In this document: one piece after another, positions 48,465 through 56,450 of the stretch | Position numbering within the stretch: the stretch's first letter is position 1 | How the letters are laid out: each line of letters opens with the position of its first letter | NCBI RefSeq assembly: GCF_002224675.1 | Contig: NZ_NMPZ01000025.1 | Coordinates: forward strand, 1 to 57,930 | Length of the DNA stretch: 57,930 bases | Reading direction: 5' to 3' | DNA from: Segatella copri | GTDB lineage: Bacteria > Bacteroidota > Bacteroidia > Bacteroidales > Bacteroidaceae | Notes under the pieces: model-generated | What the model was told of the DNA's origin: nothing | What the model saw: only the letters and a program-made list of their open reading frames with translations | Databases searched by the model: none | Made by a program: the position numbers and the translations under genes

Positions 48465-50810
48465 ATGAGAACAGCATTCATATCACTATCATTTCTGCTG
48501 GCTGGCTCGCTGATGGTTCCTGCCATCGCCCATACACCCGCCAGCAAGAAGAAAGTTGCTACAACAACTCAAAAAGGTAAAATCCTGCCGATGAAGGAGT
48601 ATATCGACCAGCTGATGGCAAAGATGACTCTGCAGGAGAAAATCGGTCAGCTCAACCTGATGGTGGCTGGCGATATCACTACCGGTGGAGCCCTGGACAC
48701 CCAGGTAGGTGGCGACATTGCAAAAGGCAACATGGGCGGCGTATTCAACATCAAGGGACTCGACAAAATCAAGGCTCTCCAGGACATCGCCATCAAGAAC
48801 AGCCGTCTGGGCATTCCGCTGCTGGTGGGCATGGACGTAATCCATGGTTACGAGACGATATTCCCTATCCCCCTCGCCCTCTCCTGCTCCTGGGATACAG
48901 AAGCGATGAAGAAGGTAGGCGAAGTATCGGCTAAGGAAGCCAGTGCTGCAGGAATCAACTGGACTTACTCGCCTATGGTAGATATTGCACTCGATGCCCG
49001 ATGGGGACGAATCAGCGAGGGTAACGGAGAGGATCCTTACCTGAGCGGCGTGATGGGTGCCGCACTCACACAGGGTTATCAGGGTGCCGACATGCGCACA
49101 GAGGAGATTTTGAGAGCAGATAGAATCATGGCTTGCCTCAAGCACTTTGCCCTCTACGGAGCCGTGGAGAGCGGAAAGGAATACAACACCGTGGATATGA
49201 GTCGCATACGCATGATGAACCAATACCTGCCTCCTTACGAAGCCGTGGTAAAGGCTGGCGTAGGCAGCGTAATGTCTTCGTTCAACCTGATAGATTATAC
49301 CCCTGCCACCGCCAACCACTGGATGATGACCGATGTCTTGAGAAAACAATGGGGATTCAAGGGCTTTCTCGTAACAGATTATGCATCTATCGCCGAGATT
49401 CTGAACCACGGCACTGCCAAGGATCTGAAAGAAGCTTCAGAACAGGCACTCCTGGCTGGTACGGATATGGATATGTGCTCCAATGCCTTCGTCAAGCATC
49501 TGGCACAAAGCGTGGCAGAGGGCAAGGTGACGGAGGAAGACATCAACACTGCCTGCCGCCGCATCCTCGAGGCAAAATACAAACTGGGATTGTTCAGCAA
49601 TCCTTACCGCTACTGCAATACCAAGCGAAACAAGACCGACATCTACTCTGCCGAAAACCGACAGATAGCTCGCGACGTAGCAGCCGAGACCTTCGTGCTT
49701 CTGAAAAATGAAGGAAATCTTCTTCCTCTGAAGAAACAGGGAAAGATAGCGCTGATTGGTCCTCTTGCAGATACCCGCAACAATATAGCTGGCACATGGA
49801 GTGTAGCTCAGGCTCCAGAGAAATACACCACTATCAAGGAGGCGATGGAGAAGGCACTCGATGGCAAAGCCACCTTATTATACGCACAGGGCAGCAATAT
49901 CTGGCGCGATAGGGAACTTCAGAAGAACGGCGAACAGGGCAAATCTATCGCCTGGGGAGATGAAGTAAAGATGAAGAACGAGGCACTGCAGATAGCAAAG
50001 GAAGCAGATGTGATAGTATGCGCCATGGGCGAAACTGCCGACATGAGCGGTGAATGCGCAAGCCGTACTAATCTGGAAATGCCGGATGTGCAGCAAGAAC
50101 TTCTGGCAGAACTCGCAAAGACGGGAAAACCAGTCGTATTGCTCAACTTTGCCGGTCGTCCTACGGTTTTGTCATGGGAGAATGAACACATTCCTGCCAT
50201 CATGAACGTATGGTTTGGTGGTTCTGAAGTGGGAGATGCACTTTGCGACGTCATCTTCGGCGACAAGGTTCCATCAGGTAAGCTCACCACTTCCATGCCA
50301 AAGACAACCGGACAGGAGCCTCTCTACTACAATCATCAGAATACGGGAAGACCAGTACCTGATGACAATCAGAAATTTGCCAAGTTTGCCAGCAATTGTC
50401 TGGATGTAAGCAATGGTCCTCTCTATCCATTCGGCTATGGATTGAGCTACACCACTTTCGAGTATGGCGATTTGAAGCTGAGCAGCCATGAAGTCAATAT
50501 GGATGACCGGAAGATTACAGCCACCATCAACGTAAAGAATACAGGCAGCCGTGATGCCGACGAGATAGTTCAGCTCTATATCCGTGATATGGTTGCCAGC
50601 ATCTCCCGCCCTGTCAAGGAACTGAAAGGTTTCCAGCGCATCCATCTGGCTGCAGGAGAAAGCAGGGAAATCAGCTTCTACATCACCCCTGAAATGCTCA
50701 AATTCTATAACGCTGAATTAAGGCATGTGATTGAACCAGGCGACTTCCAGATTATGGTGGGAGGAAACAGTAAAGAAGTAAAGACCCAGAATCTTACTGT
50801 TAAGAACTAG
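48465..50810 (+). CDS. bglX: GH3 beta-glucosidase (BglX-like)
   Basis: A 781-aa periplasmic beta-glucosidase. Signal peptide (MRTAFISLSFLLAGSLMVPAIAH); TIM barrel with MDVIHGYETIFPIPLALSCSWD, the KHFALYG His-Lys motif, the MVDIALDARWGRISEGNGEDPYL signature, and the nucleophile Asp in FLVTDYASIAEI (~residue 305); alpha/beta sandwich; C-terminal fibronectin-III-like domain. These features match BglX better than the other GH3 gene does. I start at 48465 because the signal peptide begins there; the frame is open to 48435. It is convergent with the WYL regulator. Confidence 0.92.
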   Translation: MRTAFISLSFLLAGSLMVPAIAHTPASKKKVATTTQKGKILPMKEYIDQLMAKMTLQEKIGQLNLMVAGDITTGGALDTQVGGDIAKGNMGGVFNIKGLDKIKALQDIAIKNSRLGIPLLVGMDVIHGYETIFPIPLALSCSWDTEAMKKVGEVSAKEASAAGINWTYSPMVDIALDARWGRISEGNGEDPYLSGVMGAALTQGYQGADMRTEEILRADRIMACLKHFALYGAVESGKEYNTVDMSRIRMMNQYLPPYEAVVKAGVGSVMSSFNLIDYTPATANHWMMTDVLRKQWGFKGFLVTDYASIAEILNHGTAKDLKEASEQALLAGTDMDMCSNAFVKHLAQSVAEGKVTEEDINTACRRILEAKYKLGLFSNPYRYCNTKRNKTDIYSAENRQIARDVAAETFVLLKNEGNLLPLKKQGKIALIGPLADTRNNIAGTWSVAQAPEKYTTIKEAMEKALDGKATLLYAQGSNIWRDRELQKNGEQGKSIAWGDEVKMKNEALQIAKEADVIVCAMGETADMSGECASRTNLEMPDVQQELLAELAKTGKPVVLLNFAGRPTVLSWENEHIPAIMNVWFGGSEVGDALCDVIFGDKVPSGKLTTSMPKTTGQEPLYYNHQNTGRPVPDDNQKFAKFASNCLDVSNGPLYPFGYGLSYTTFEYGDLKLSSHEVNMDDRKITATINVKNTGSRDADEIVQLYIRDMVASISRPVKELKGFQRIHLAAGESREISFYITPEMLKFYNAELRHVIEPGDFQIMVGGNSKEVKTQNLTVKN

Positions 50811-50863
50811 TGCCAAAAGCAAATGAACATGCAATGATAGATACAAGACTGTAAGTTTTCAGG

Positions 50864-50912
50864 AAATCCCGGCAGGAGATGGCATACAGCTATTCTCTTG
50901 CCGGGATTTTTA
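50864..50912. terminator. Bidirectional terminator
   Basis: AAATCCCGGCA-GGAGA pairs with TCTC-TTGCCGGGATTT, followed by T's, between convergent bglX and the WYL gene. Confidence 0.8.
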
Positions 50913-50968
50913 GTAATGTAGCTTAGCCCCTTGAATTTTCCATTTTCCAGGAGATAAATACTAAGCCC

Positions 50969-51922
50969 TTATTCCTCCCCATTCAGGCATTCGCCCGTCT
51001 CATAACTCTTCGTCATATCCTTTAAGATACCAATCATCTCCTGCCTCAGACTCTCGGGCTTCAGTACGATGATATTTCTGCCATGCCACAACAATTCCTG
51101 AAGAAAATCACGGCTGGGGCGAATGGTGAGGGTATATTCCCGATACATTCCATCTTTCGACTCCTTTACTTTCTGCTGACTCTCGTGCAGCGGAACCTCC
51201 TCTATGTAATTGTATTCCGGATAGAAGGCACGGATGCGGATTTGCTCCACGGGCACATCTTCCATCCGATAAATGCCAAAGCAATCTTCATAATAATTCT
51301 CTGGAGTCAGGAACTTCTTCATCTTTGCCGACAACGGATGCTTCTCGCAAATAAGCTTCAGGAAACTGATGCGGTCGAAAGGAAGACAGCGAACGAGTTT
51401 TCTCACATCTACCTCTGCACTTGAATTCTTAACTCCCACAACGTACCACCGTTGTTTGAAATATCTCACGAAAGCCGGTTGTAACACGATATCGCTCTCT
51501 GCTCCAAACCCCGAAACATACTTAAACTTCAGCAGATATTGCTTATCTATCGCTGCAAGAATATCATCCAGATATTCCGTGTTGTATGGCGGCGTATCGA
51601 GCATCACCTTGTTATGAAATTTCAGCATATCACCAAGCGAAGCCAACCGCAGGGAACTCAGCATCCATTCCGTTACATCATCATTAGCGATCGGATCACG
51701 CTTCAGATAATACCGATAGCCGTCGCTCTTGTCGCATTCCACAGTAATGCCAAACTGCGACTGGATATTTTCACGATAACGATGAAAGGTACGTTTGTCC
51801 AGCTCATCCTCATCCTGATTAGCGTTGGCATCACGCCACTCATTAGCAATCTCCTCAAAGGTAAGATGCTTACGATCCAAGAGGCCTATCAGCCAACTAT
51901 AGAATTTTACACGATTGTCCAT
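50969..51922 (-). CDS. WYL-domain transcriptional regulator
   Basis: A 317-aa regulator with an N-terminal helix-turn-helix region (HLTFEEIANEWRDAN and KRTFHRYRENIQSQFGITVECD). A WYL domain begins near residue 125 (LLKFKYVSG..VLQPAFVRYFKQRWYVVGV), followed by a WCX-like C-terminal part (SRDFLQELLWHGRNIIVLKP). WYL proteins sense ligands, often nucleic acid, and frequently control defence or DNA-damage genes. Here it stands alone at the border between the glycan region and the accessory genes; its target is not evident. Confidence 0.88.
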   Translation of the reverse strand: MDNRVKFYSWLIGLLDRKHLTFEEIANEWRDANANQDEDELDKRTFHRYRENIQSQFGITVECDKSDGYRYYLKRDPIANDDVTEWMLSSLRLASLGDMLKFHNKVMLDTPPYNTEYLDDILAAIDKQYLLKFKYVSGFGAESDIVLQPAFVRYFKQRWYVVGVKNSSAEVDVRKLVRCLPFDRISFLKLICEKHPLSAKMKKFLTPENYYEDCFGIYRMEDVPVEQIRIRAFYPEYNYIEEVPLHESQQKVKESKDGMYREYTLTIRPSRDFLQELLWHGRNIIVLKPESLRQEMIGILKDMTKSYETGECLNGEE

Positions 51923-52211
51923 ATATCTAATGAATATTTACGAGAAATGCCTAAAAAGAAAAGGAGAAAAGATAGCCAACAAAATGGTAATGCTAAATGC
52001 TGGCGTTTCTGACTTTTGTCATATACCAATGCGCGATACACTTGTGCCCGATGCTTGAAATGAACTGTGAACAAACTCGTCTCTTTGCATGAAACACATG
52101 AATTTTTAATAATGCTAACACAGACCTATTGCCTGATGTCAGCCTCTTGCTGCCTCTATCTTTTCTCCGAAAGTTTTAATCTACTCAATGAAAATTTCAA
52201 TCCTCGCTCCA
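51923..52211. other. Gene-free stretch
   Basis: No recognisable gene, RNA or promoter box. One 21-codon basic ORF (51947-52012, begins MPKKKRRKD) is present but has nothing to support it. Confidence 0.5.
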
Positions 52212-52685
52212 TTATCGGGGCAAGTCTTGCAAATCCACCAAATCTACAGTCCAGTTCAAACTCTGAATTTTCAGGTCGAGCTCCCGATACTGCTTGGCAT
52301 AGGTATCAGCCTCCTTACGAAGAGCCTTTATATCTATGGTTCTAACATATTTCAGTTCGTTTCTGCCAAAGCGTGTATCGTTGGCAGCGACGTAGCTCAC
52401 CACCTCTTTCAATGCCTTGACACGCAACGACAAGACGTCTCTCTTGGCAATCAATCGAGTCAAGGAGTCTCCGTCCTGAACTATCTGAACGTTGGTGATG
52501 TTGATGCGATAAACCAAGTCTTCCAACTGGACGAGTGCTTCATCCAGTTCCTTGTACAGTTCCTCTACGTTATCGCAAGGCTCATCACCCTCCTGTACCT
52601 TGGCGCTTTCCTTGATACGCTCTTTCAGTTGAGCCACTTTCTTCTGCAAGTCGGCTCTGATGCTCAATGCTTCTGCTAACTTCAT
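52212..52685 (-). CDS. DIP1984-family protein
   Basis: A 157-aa all-helical cytoplasmic protein that starts MKLAEALSIRADLQKKVAQL and has VQEGDEPCDNVEELYKELDEALVQLEDLVYRIN and LIAKRDVLSLRVKALKEV, the pattern of DIP1984/septicolysin-like proteins. Their function is not established. It lies 54 bp after the second paralogue of an unknown family, same strand, with no promoter box between, so it probably ends that operon. Confidence 0.75.
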   Translation of the reverse strand: MKLAEALSIRADLQKKVAQLKERIKESAKVQEGDEPCDNVEELYKELDEALVQLEDLVYRINITNVQIVQDGDSLTRLIAKRDVLSLRVKALKEVVSYVAANDTRFGRNELKYVRTIDIKALRKEADTYAKQYRELDLKIQSLNWTVDLVDLQDLPR

Positions 52686-52739
52686 AATCTTCTATTTTTA
52701 TATATGTCGTTAAACTTCTTGTTTTATTATGTCAAGGTC

Positions 52740-53648
52740 TCAGCCTTTTTGTGTTCTACCCAAGCAAGGCACATCCTCAGGCCAATGAGGGTCGGTTTCA
52801 TTTCCATCATCAGCATAACGAATATCTCGCTGTTCGGATATATTGCGGTCGTATTTCAGTTCCACGCTCACCGTGAAGTCATCCATACGAAGAATGTCTG
52901 GCAGGCACCAAGGCTCATGAGTATGCAAGGCATGCATCGTATAACAGATACACAAATGGTCGTACGCCTTGTTGTGCAGATAGCCTTCCGCCCACGACGT
53001 GCCATCGTCGAGCGTATCAGTCAACTTTCTCAACGTATCCTCTTCGTTGCCGAAAAAGTTGGCAGACGCACCATTCACGATGGTATCCATCTTGCAATGT
53101 CCTGTACTGAGCAACTCATCTGTCAGATGAATCATATAGTCGAAGTCGGAACCATAATAGTCATCATTTTCCAGATGCAAGACCGAGTCTTTGTCAGCAT
53201 ACTCGAATCGAAGCGTACTGTCCAAGTCGTAGCAGAAACGGTCGTCCACCTTGTATGGCGAACGGTAGAGCGTAAGCCAAAGGTTACGGCACTGCTCAAA
53301 ACACTCCAAGGTGAGCTTGTAGAGTTTGTCGTTCAACTTGCTCAATCGTTCCACCTCGGCAGCAGTAGGATGAAGCATCATCTCGTCGAGCGTCACCTCA
53401 CGAAGCCCGAGCAAATCGTCCAGCAAATCCCGCTCCGTATCACTGAAGTTACGGAAGAACCCATCTGGATTATTATCCTCACGATTTACCACCTTCTTGA
53501 TACGACGTTCCACCTCTTGCACGATGGCACGCTTATCCTCTATCGTAGACTTTTCTCTTATAAAGTCAAAAAAATTGAAGATAGGATCAGTATTATAGCT
53601 ACGGTCGTTCTCTACATCATCTATCAGTTTCATCCATTCCTTTTCCAT
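52740..53648 (-). CDS. Unknown protein, tandem paralogue 2
   Basis: A 302-aa acidic soluble protein I do not recognise. It shares blocks with the gene just upstream (53617-54432): VQEVERRIK, ENDDYYGSDFDYM, DDGTSW...YLHNKAYDHLCIC and the motif LPDILRMDDF. A His-rich segment (HALHTHEPW) is also shared. It lacks signal peptide and membrane helices. Start chosen at 53648 (MEKEWMKLID) to match the paralogue; 53657 is also possible. The start overlaps the end of the upstream gene by 32 nt. Probably a paralogous pair from tandem duplication; an immunity-type or accessory role is speculation. Confidence 0.6.
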   Translation of the reverse strand: MEKEWMKLIDDVENDRSYNTDPIFNFFDFIREKSTIEDKRAIVQEVERRIKKVVNREDNNPDGFFRNFSDTERDLLDDLLGLREVTLDEMMLHPTAAEVERLSKLNDKLYKLTLECFEQCRNLWLTLYRSPYKVDDRFCYDLDSTLRFEYADKDSVLHLENDDYYGSDFDYMIHLTDELLSTGHCKMDTIVNGASANFFGNEEDTLRKLTDTLDDGTSWAEGYLHNKAYDHLCICYTMHALHTHEPWCLPDILRMDDFTVSVELKYDRNISEQRDIRYADDGNETDPHWPEDVPCLGRTQKG

Positions 53649-54432
53649 TTTCTTCATGTATAAAAAACACGTTTCCTTTTTTCCATTGATACACCTCTCG
53701 CTCATATCTCAAGCTGACATCCGTCCAAAAATCATCCATACGGAGGATGTCTGGCAAAGAGTAATGCTCATGACTATGGAGCGAGTGAAGGAGATGGCAG
53801 ATGCAAAATCTGTCGAAAGCCTGATTGTCGAGATAATCCAAATTCCAGTTGGTCCCATCATCAGCCACTAAAGGTTCCCCATACGAATACCGCCCACTAT
53901 CCCTAAAATTGCAATGAAAATGAAGCATATACTCGAAGTCTGAGCCATAATAGTCATCATTATCCATCTTGAGGACAGAATCCTCATCATTCCAACTGAA
54001 ATCAACGTGCTCCTCCACATCATAATAATCCTCGTTTGCCATCAAGCTCGGTGAGTGCGACAAAGACTTCCAGAGGTTGCGACCTTGCGCAAAGGCATCC
54101 TTCGACAGTTCATGAAGTTTATCGTTCTGATGTCCCAAACGCTCGATTTCTTCCTCTGTAGGATTTAACATCATCACATTGAGAATCTTTACCCGAGTAC
54201 TCCAAAGGGAATCAAGCACCTCCCGCTCCTGTTCACTGAACTTACGGAAGCGGAAACTCTTGTCCGCATCATAACGGGCAATCATCTTGATGCGACGCTC
54301 TACTTCTTGTACAACTCTGCGCTTGTCATCATCCGACGCTTCGCCCACATACTCCATCAAAGCGAAGAAAGCCTCCGTTTCAAACGGATCTTTCTCAATT
54401 GTATCGATAAGTTGAATCCAATTTTCCTTCAT
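53617..54432 (-). CDS. Unknown protein, tandem paralogue 1
   Basis: A 271-aa acidic soluble protein of the same unrecognised family as its downstream neighbour. Conserved blocks: VQEVERRIK (~residue 41), NDDYYGSDFEYMLHF, DDGTNWNLDYLDNQAFDRFCICHLLHSLHSHEHY, then SLPDILRMDDF. The start ATG at 54432 (MKENWIQLID) overlaps the end of the LRR gene by 38 nt; a GTG at 54438 is in frame. Its own C-terminus reads into the start region of the next gene in the same relative frame as the LRR gene does into this one, a trace of the duplication. Confidence 0.6.
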   Translation of the reverse strand: MKENWIQLIDTIEKDPFETEAFFALMEYVGEASDDDKRRVVQEVERRIKMIARYDADKSFRFRKFSEQEREVLDSLWSTRVKILNVMMLNPTEEEIERLGHQNDKLHELSKDAFAQGRNLWKSLSHSPSLMANEDYYDVEEHVDFSWNDEDSVLKMDNDDYYGSDFEYMLHFHCNFRDSGRYSYGEPLVADDGTNWNLDYLDNQAFDRFCICHLLHSLHSHEHYSLPDILRMDDFWTDVSLRYEREVYQWKKGNVFFIHEENGKGMDETDR

Positions 54433-55162
54433 CTTCACCTACGATTTCACCATTACTAACTTCTATTATCTTATCATCGCCAAAGCTTCCTCCCCGTATC
54501 TTGTAGGGAGAGTTTCGCTTCAACGTCTTCTCCAAATACTCCAAGTCCTTGGGACGGAGATGAGTGAGAGCGAAATCCACCTCATTCAGCTGTGACTGAT
54601 TGCTCAAGGCAAGATGCTGGAGATTGTGACACATGAAGATGTCCAAGCGACGCAACTTGTCGTTCCTGCTCAAATTCAAAGACACCAAGTCCTTGGCACC
54701 CTCGATATGCAACTCCTCCAAGAGAGGATTGGCAGAGAAATCCAACTTCTCGTTTCTTATCTCGTGGAAGTCGATGAACTCCAGCAAAGGATTCTTGCTC
54801 ACGTCGAGTTTCTCCTCGCCATACCCAGAATAGCCCAAGATACGCAAGTTAGGACATTCCGTGAGAATCACATCCAAGGTTTTCACCTCGAACATGCCAC
54901 ATCCATCAAATCCGATAATGGCATCCTCCTCTTCCGAACAGATGGTAATGGTGTAGTACACGCCCTTCTCAGGATAGGAATGACCTGCCTCCACCCAAGC
55001 CAACTTTTCGGAAGCAGGTTTCTGTTTACCTGTCACGACCTGTACCTTTCCATCGCCCCAAGCGATTCTTGCCTTGCTGCCTTTCTTCAGCATCAAGTGC
55101 AAGCCTACGATCTCCCCCATTGTCCAGTCCAAAGTCTGGATATTGATTGTAATCTGTGCCAT
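54395..55162 (-). CDS. Leucine-rich-repeat protein
   Basis: A 255-aa protein with no signal peptide. The first ~95 residues form a beta-rich domain with a PKD-like motif (KARIAWGDGKVQVVTG). Five or more irregular leucine-rich repeats follow: LDVILTECPNLRILGYSG, LDVSKNPLLEFIDFHE, LDFSANPLLEELHIEG, LNLSRNDKLRRLDIFM, LALSNQSQLNEVDFAL. LRRs mediate protein binding. It leads a four-gene minus-strand operon (LRR, two paralogues, DIP1984-type) from a -7 box at 55191-55198. Its last ~12 residues are encoded in DNA that also starts the next gene. Confidence 0.75.
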   Translation of the reverse strand: MAQITINIQTLDWTMGEIVGLHLMLKKGSKARIAWGDGKVQVVTGKQKPASEKLAWVEAGHSYPEKGVYYTITICSEEEDAIIGFDGCGMFEVKTLDVILTECPNLRILGYSGYGEEKLDVSKNPLLEFIDFHEIRNEKLDFSANPLLEELHIEGAKDLVSLNLSRNDKLRRLDIFMCHNLQHLALSNQSQLNEVDFALTHLRPKDLEYLEKTLKRNSPYKIRGGSFGDDKIIEVSNGEIVGEDEGKLDSTYRYN

Positions 55163-55190
55163 AATTCCTTGTTTTTAATGTTTACGACGG

Positions 55191-55198
55191 CAAAGATA
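55191..55198 (-). promoter_or_regulatory. -7 box TATCTTTG for LRR operon
   Basis: Minus-strand TATCTTTG, 28 bp before the LRR start. It separates this operon from the three genes to its right. Confidence 0.65.
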
Positions 55199-55236
55199 AT
55201 GGTATGGTGTGTCAAATCGTGACGCAAGCGAGAAAA

Positions 55237-55851
55237 TTATCTCAAAAATCTTTGTATCACCTTGTACCAATAGTCCCAGGAGTAGCCTACGGAAGGATGA
55301 TTTACCGCCATCACTTTCACCTGCTTACCATTACTCAGAAGGTAAGCACCTGTAGCAACAGGATAACTGTCGTCGCCATCCTGCCAGCCTACATTAGGAA
55401 GATTATTCCAAAGCCTCTTGCCCCATACGATGACATACTCAGGCTGGTACTTTTCGATGACCTCAAAGAATGCCTTGCCAGCCTGGTGATATTGTTCGGC
55501 TGCGCCAGCCTCGCGAGGACCACCCATCGCTGCTTGCAGATAGTTGAAGAAGATGACCGAGTTCCAAATCTTCAGCCTCATCGCTTGATTGGTCTCTTCA
55601 CCTACCAACGAACGCTCAAACTTCAGGAAAGTCCGCATCCAGTTTTGCCGTTCATTGTTCTCATTGAGATAATCACCAAGCACCTGCTGCGTAAAGTTCA
55701 TACACTCCCGATGTAGCTGGCAGTCGCCACAATCCGTACAACTCTCATCACAATAATGACTCTCGCCCAATATCATGATTCGCTTGCCGAATATCCCCCC
55801 GTTGGCATAATCCTTGCCAATGAAGGGTTGAAAGAAAATGTTGCTATTCAT
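55237..55851 (-). CDS. Uracil-DNA-glycosylase-superfamily-like protein
   Basis: A 204-aa protein with two hallmarks of the UDG fold: GKRIMILGESHYCDE (motif 1 region, ~residues 21-35) and VMAVNHPSVGYSWDY (motif 2, His-Pro-Ser, ~182-196). VIVWGKRLWNNL lies between. A cysteine cluster sits directly after motif 1: CDESCTDCGDCQLHREC, five cysteines in 17 residues, which could bind iron-sulfur or zinc as in family 4/5 enzymes but at a different place. Substrate and activity are unknown. It follows the DUF4112 gene by 3 bp. Confidence 0.65.
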   Translation of the reverse strand: MNSNIFFQPFIGKDYANGGIFGKRIMILGESHYCDESCTDCGDCQLHRECMNFTQQVLGDYLNENNERQNWMRTFLKFERSLVGEETNQAMRLKIWNSVIFFNYLQAAMGGPREAGAAEQYHQAGKAFFEVIEKYQPEYVIVWGKRLWNNLPNVGWQDGDDSYPVATGAYLLSNGKQVKVMAVNHPSVGYSWDYWYKVIQRFLR

Positions 55852-55854
55852 ATT

Positions 55855-56445
55855 TTAAAATAATGAAGCTATCCAATCATAAGCCATGGTTCCCAAGCGA
55901 ATGGCCCATGATATCACCACATAAATCAACCAGCAAAGCACTACTATGAACACAGCTGTCCAGAATGCCTTCTTATTCACCTTGTTGATAATCTCCTTAT
56001 CATCCTCGATATAGCCAGTAATCAATCTCAGGTTCTCTACATACGAACGCTTGAATACATCCAGCACATCACCTATATAGAAAGGTATGGCACCAATCAG
56101 CACATCCATCAAGATATTATAGATGACAGCCAAAGTCAGCGGAATCGACTTAACCACGCAAAGACTGTAATAGATAAATGGGAATGCAAACACGCTCGTC
56201 AAAGCATCACCGATACCGACAGGAAGGATGAAGCCAAGGATAGGATCCAAGAACCACTTGTCCATATACTTCGCCGTACCAACCATCAGACGATATGATG
56301 GCATGTTCATCATCTTCTCACGCTTAGCAGCTTTTTTATCAGCCCTCGCCTGTTCTTTGGCAAGAGCCGCCTCTCGCTTTTGATCTTCTTTTGCGAAATC
56401 CATGCCCAAATCAGCCTGGGCCTGCTGTCTTCTTGAACTTTCCAT
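55855..56445 (-). CDS. DUF4112 membrane protein
   Basis: A 196-aa inner-membrane protein. The first ~45 residues are a charged, coiled-coil-like stretch (KEDQKREAALAKEQARADKK). The DUF4112 domain follows: DKWFLDPILGFILPVGIGDALTSVFAF, then NILMDVLIGAIPFYIGDVLDVFKRSYVENL. A last hydrophobic helix (TAVFIVVLCWLIYVVISWAI) ends it. Function unknown. It sits 5 bp behind the coiled-coil gene and 3 bp before the UDG-like gene. Confidence 0.8.
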   Translation of the reverse strand: MESSRRQQAQADLGMDFAKEDQKREAALAKEQARADKKAAKREKMMNMPSYRLMVGTAKYMDKWFLDPILGFILPVGIGDALTSVFAFPFIYYSLCVVKSIPLTLAVIYNILMDVLIGAIPFYIGDVLDVFKRSYVENLRLITGYIEDDKEIINKVNKKAFWTAVFIVVLCWLIYVVISWAIRLGTMAYDWIASLF

Positions 56446-56450
56446 ACACC

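Noticed and set aside
51947..52012. 21-codon basic ORF (MPKKKRRKD...)
   Set aside because: No promoter box, no ribosome-binding site and no recognisable family; likely chance.
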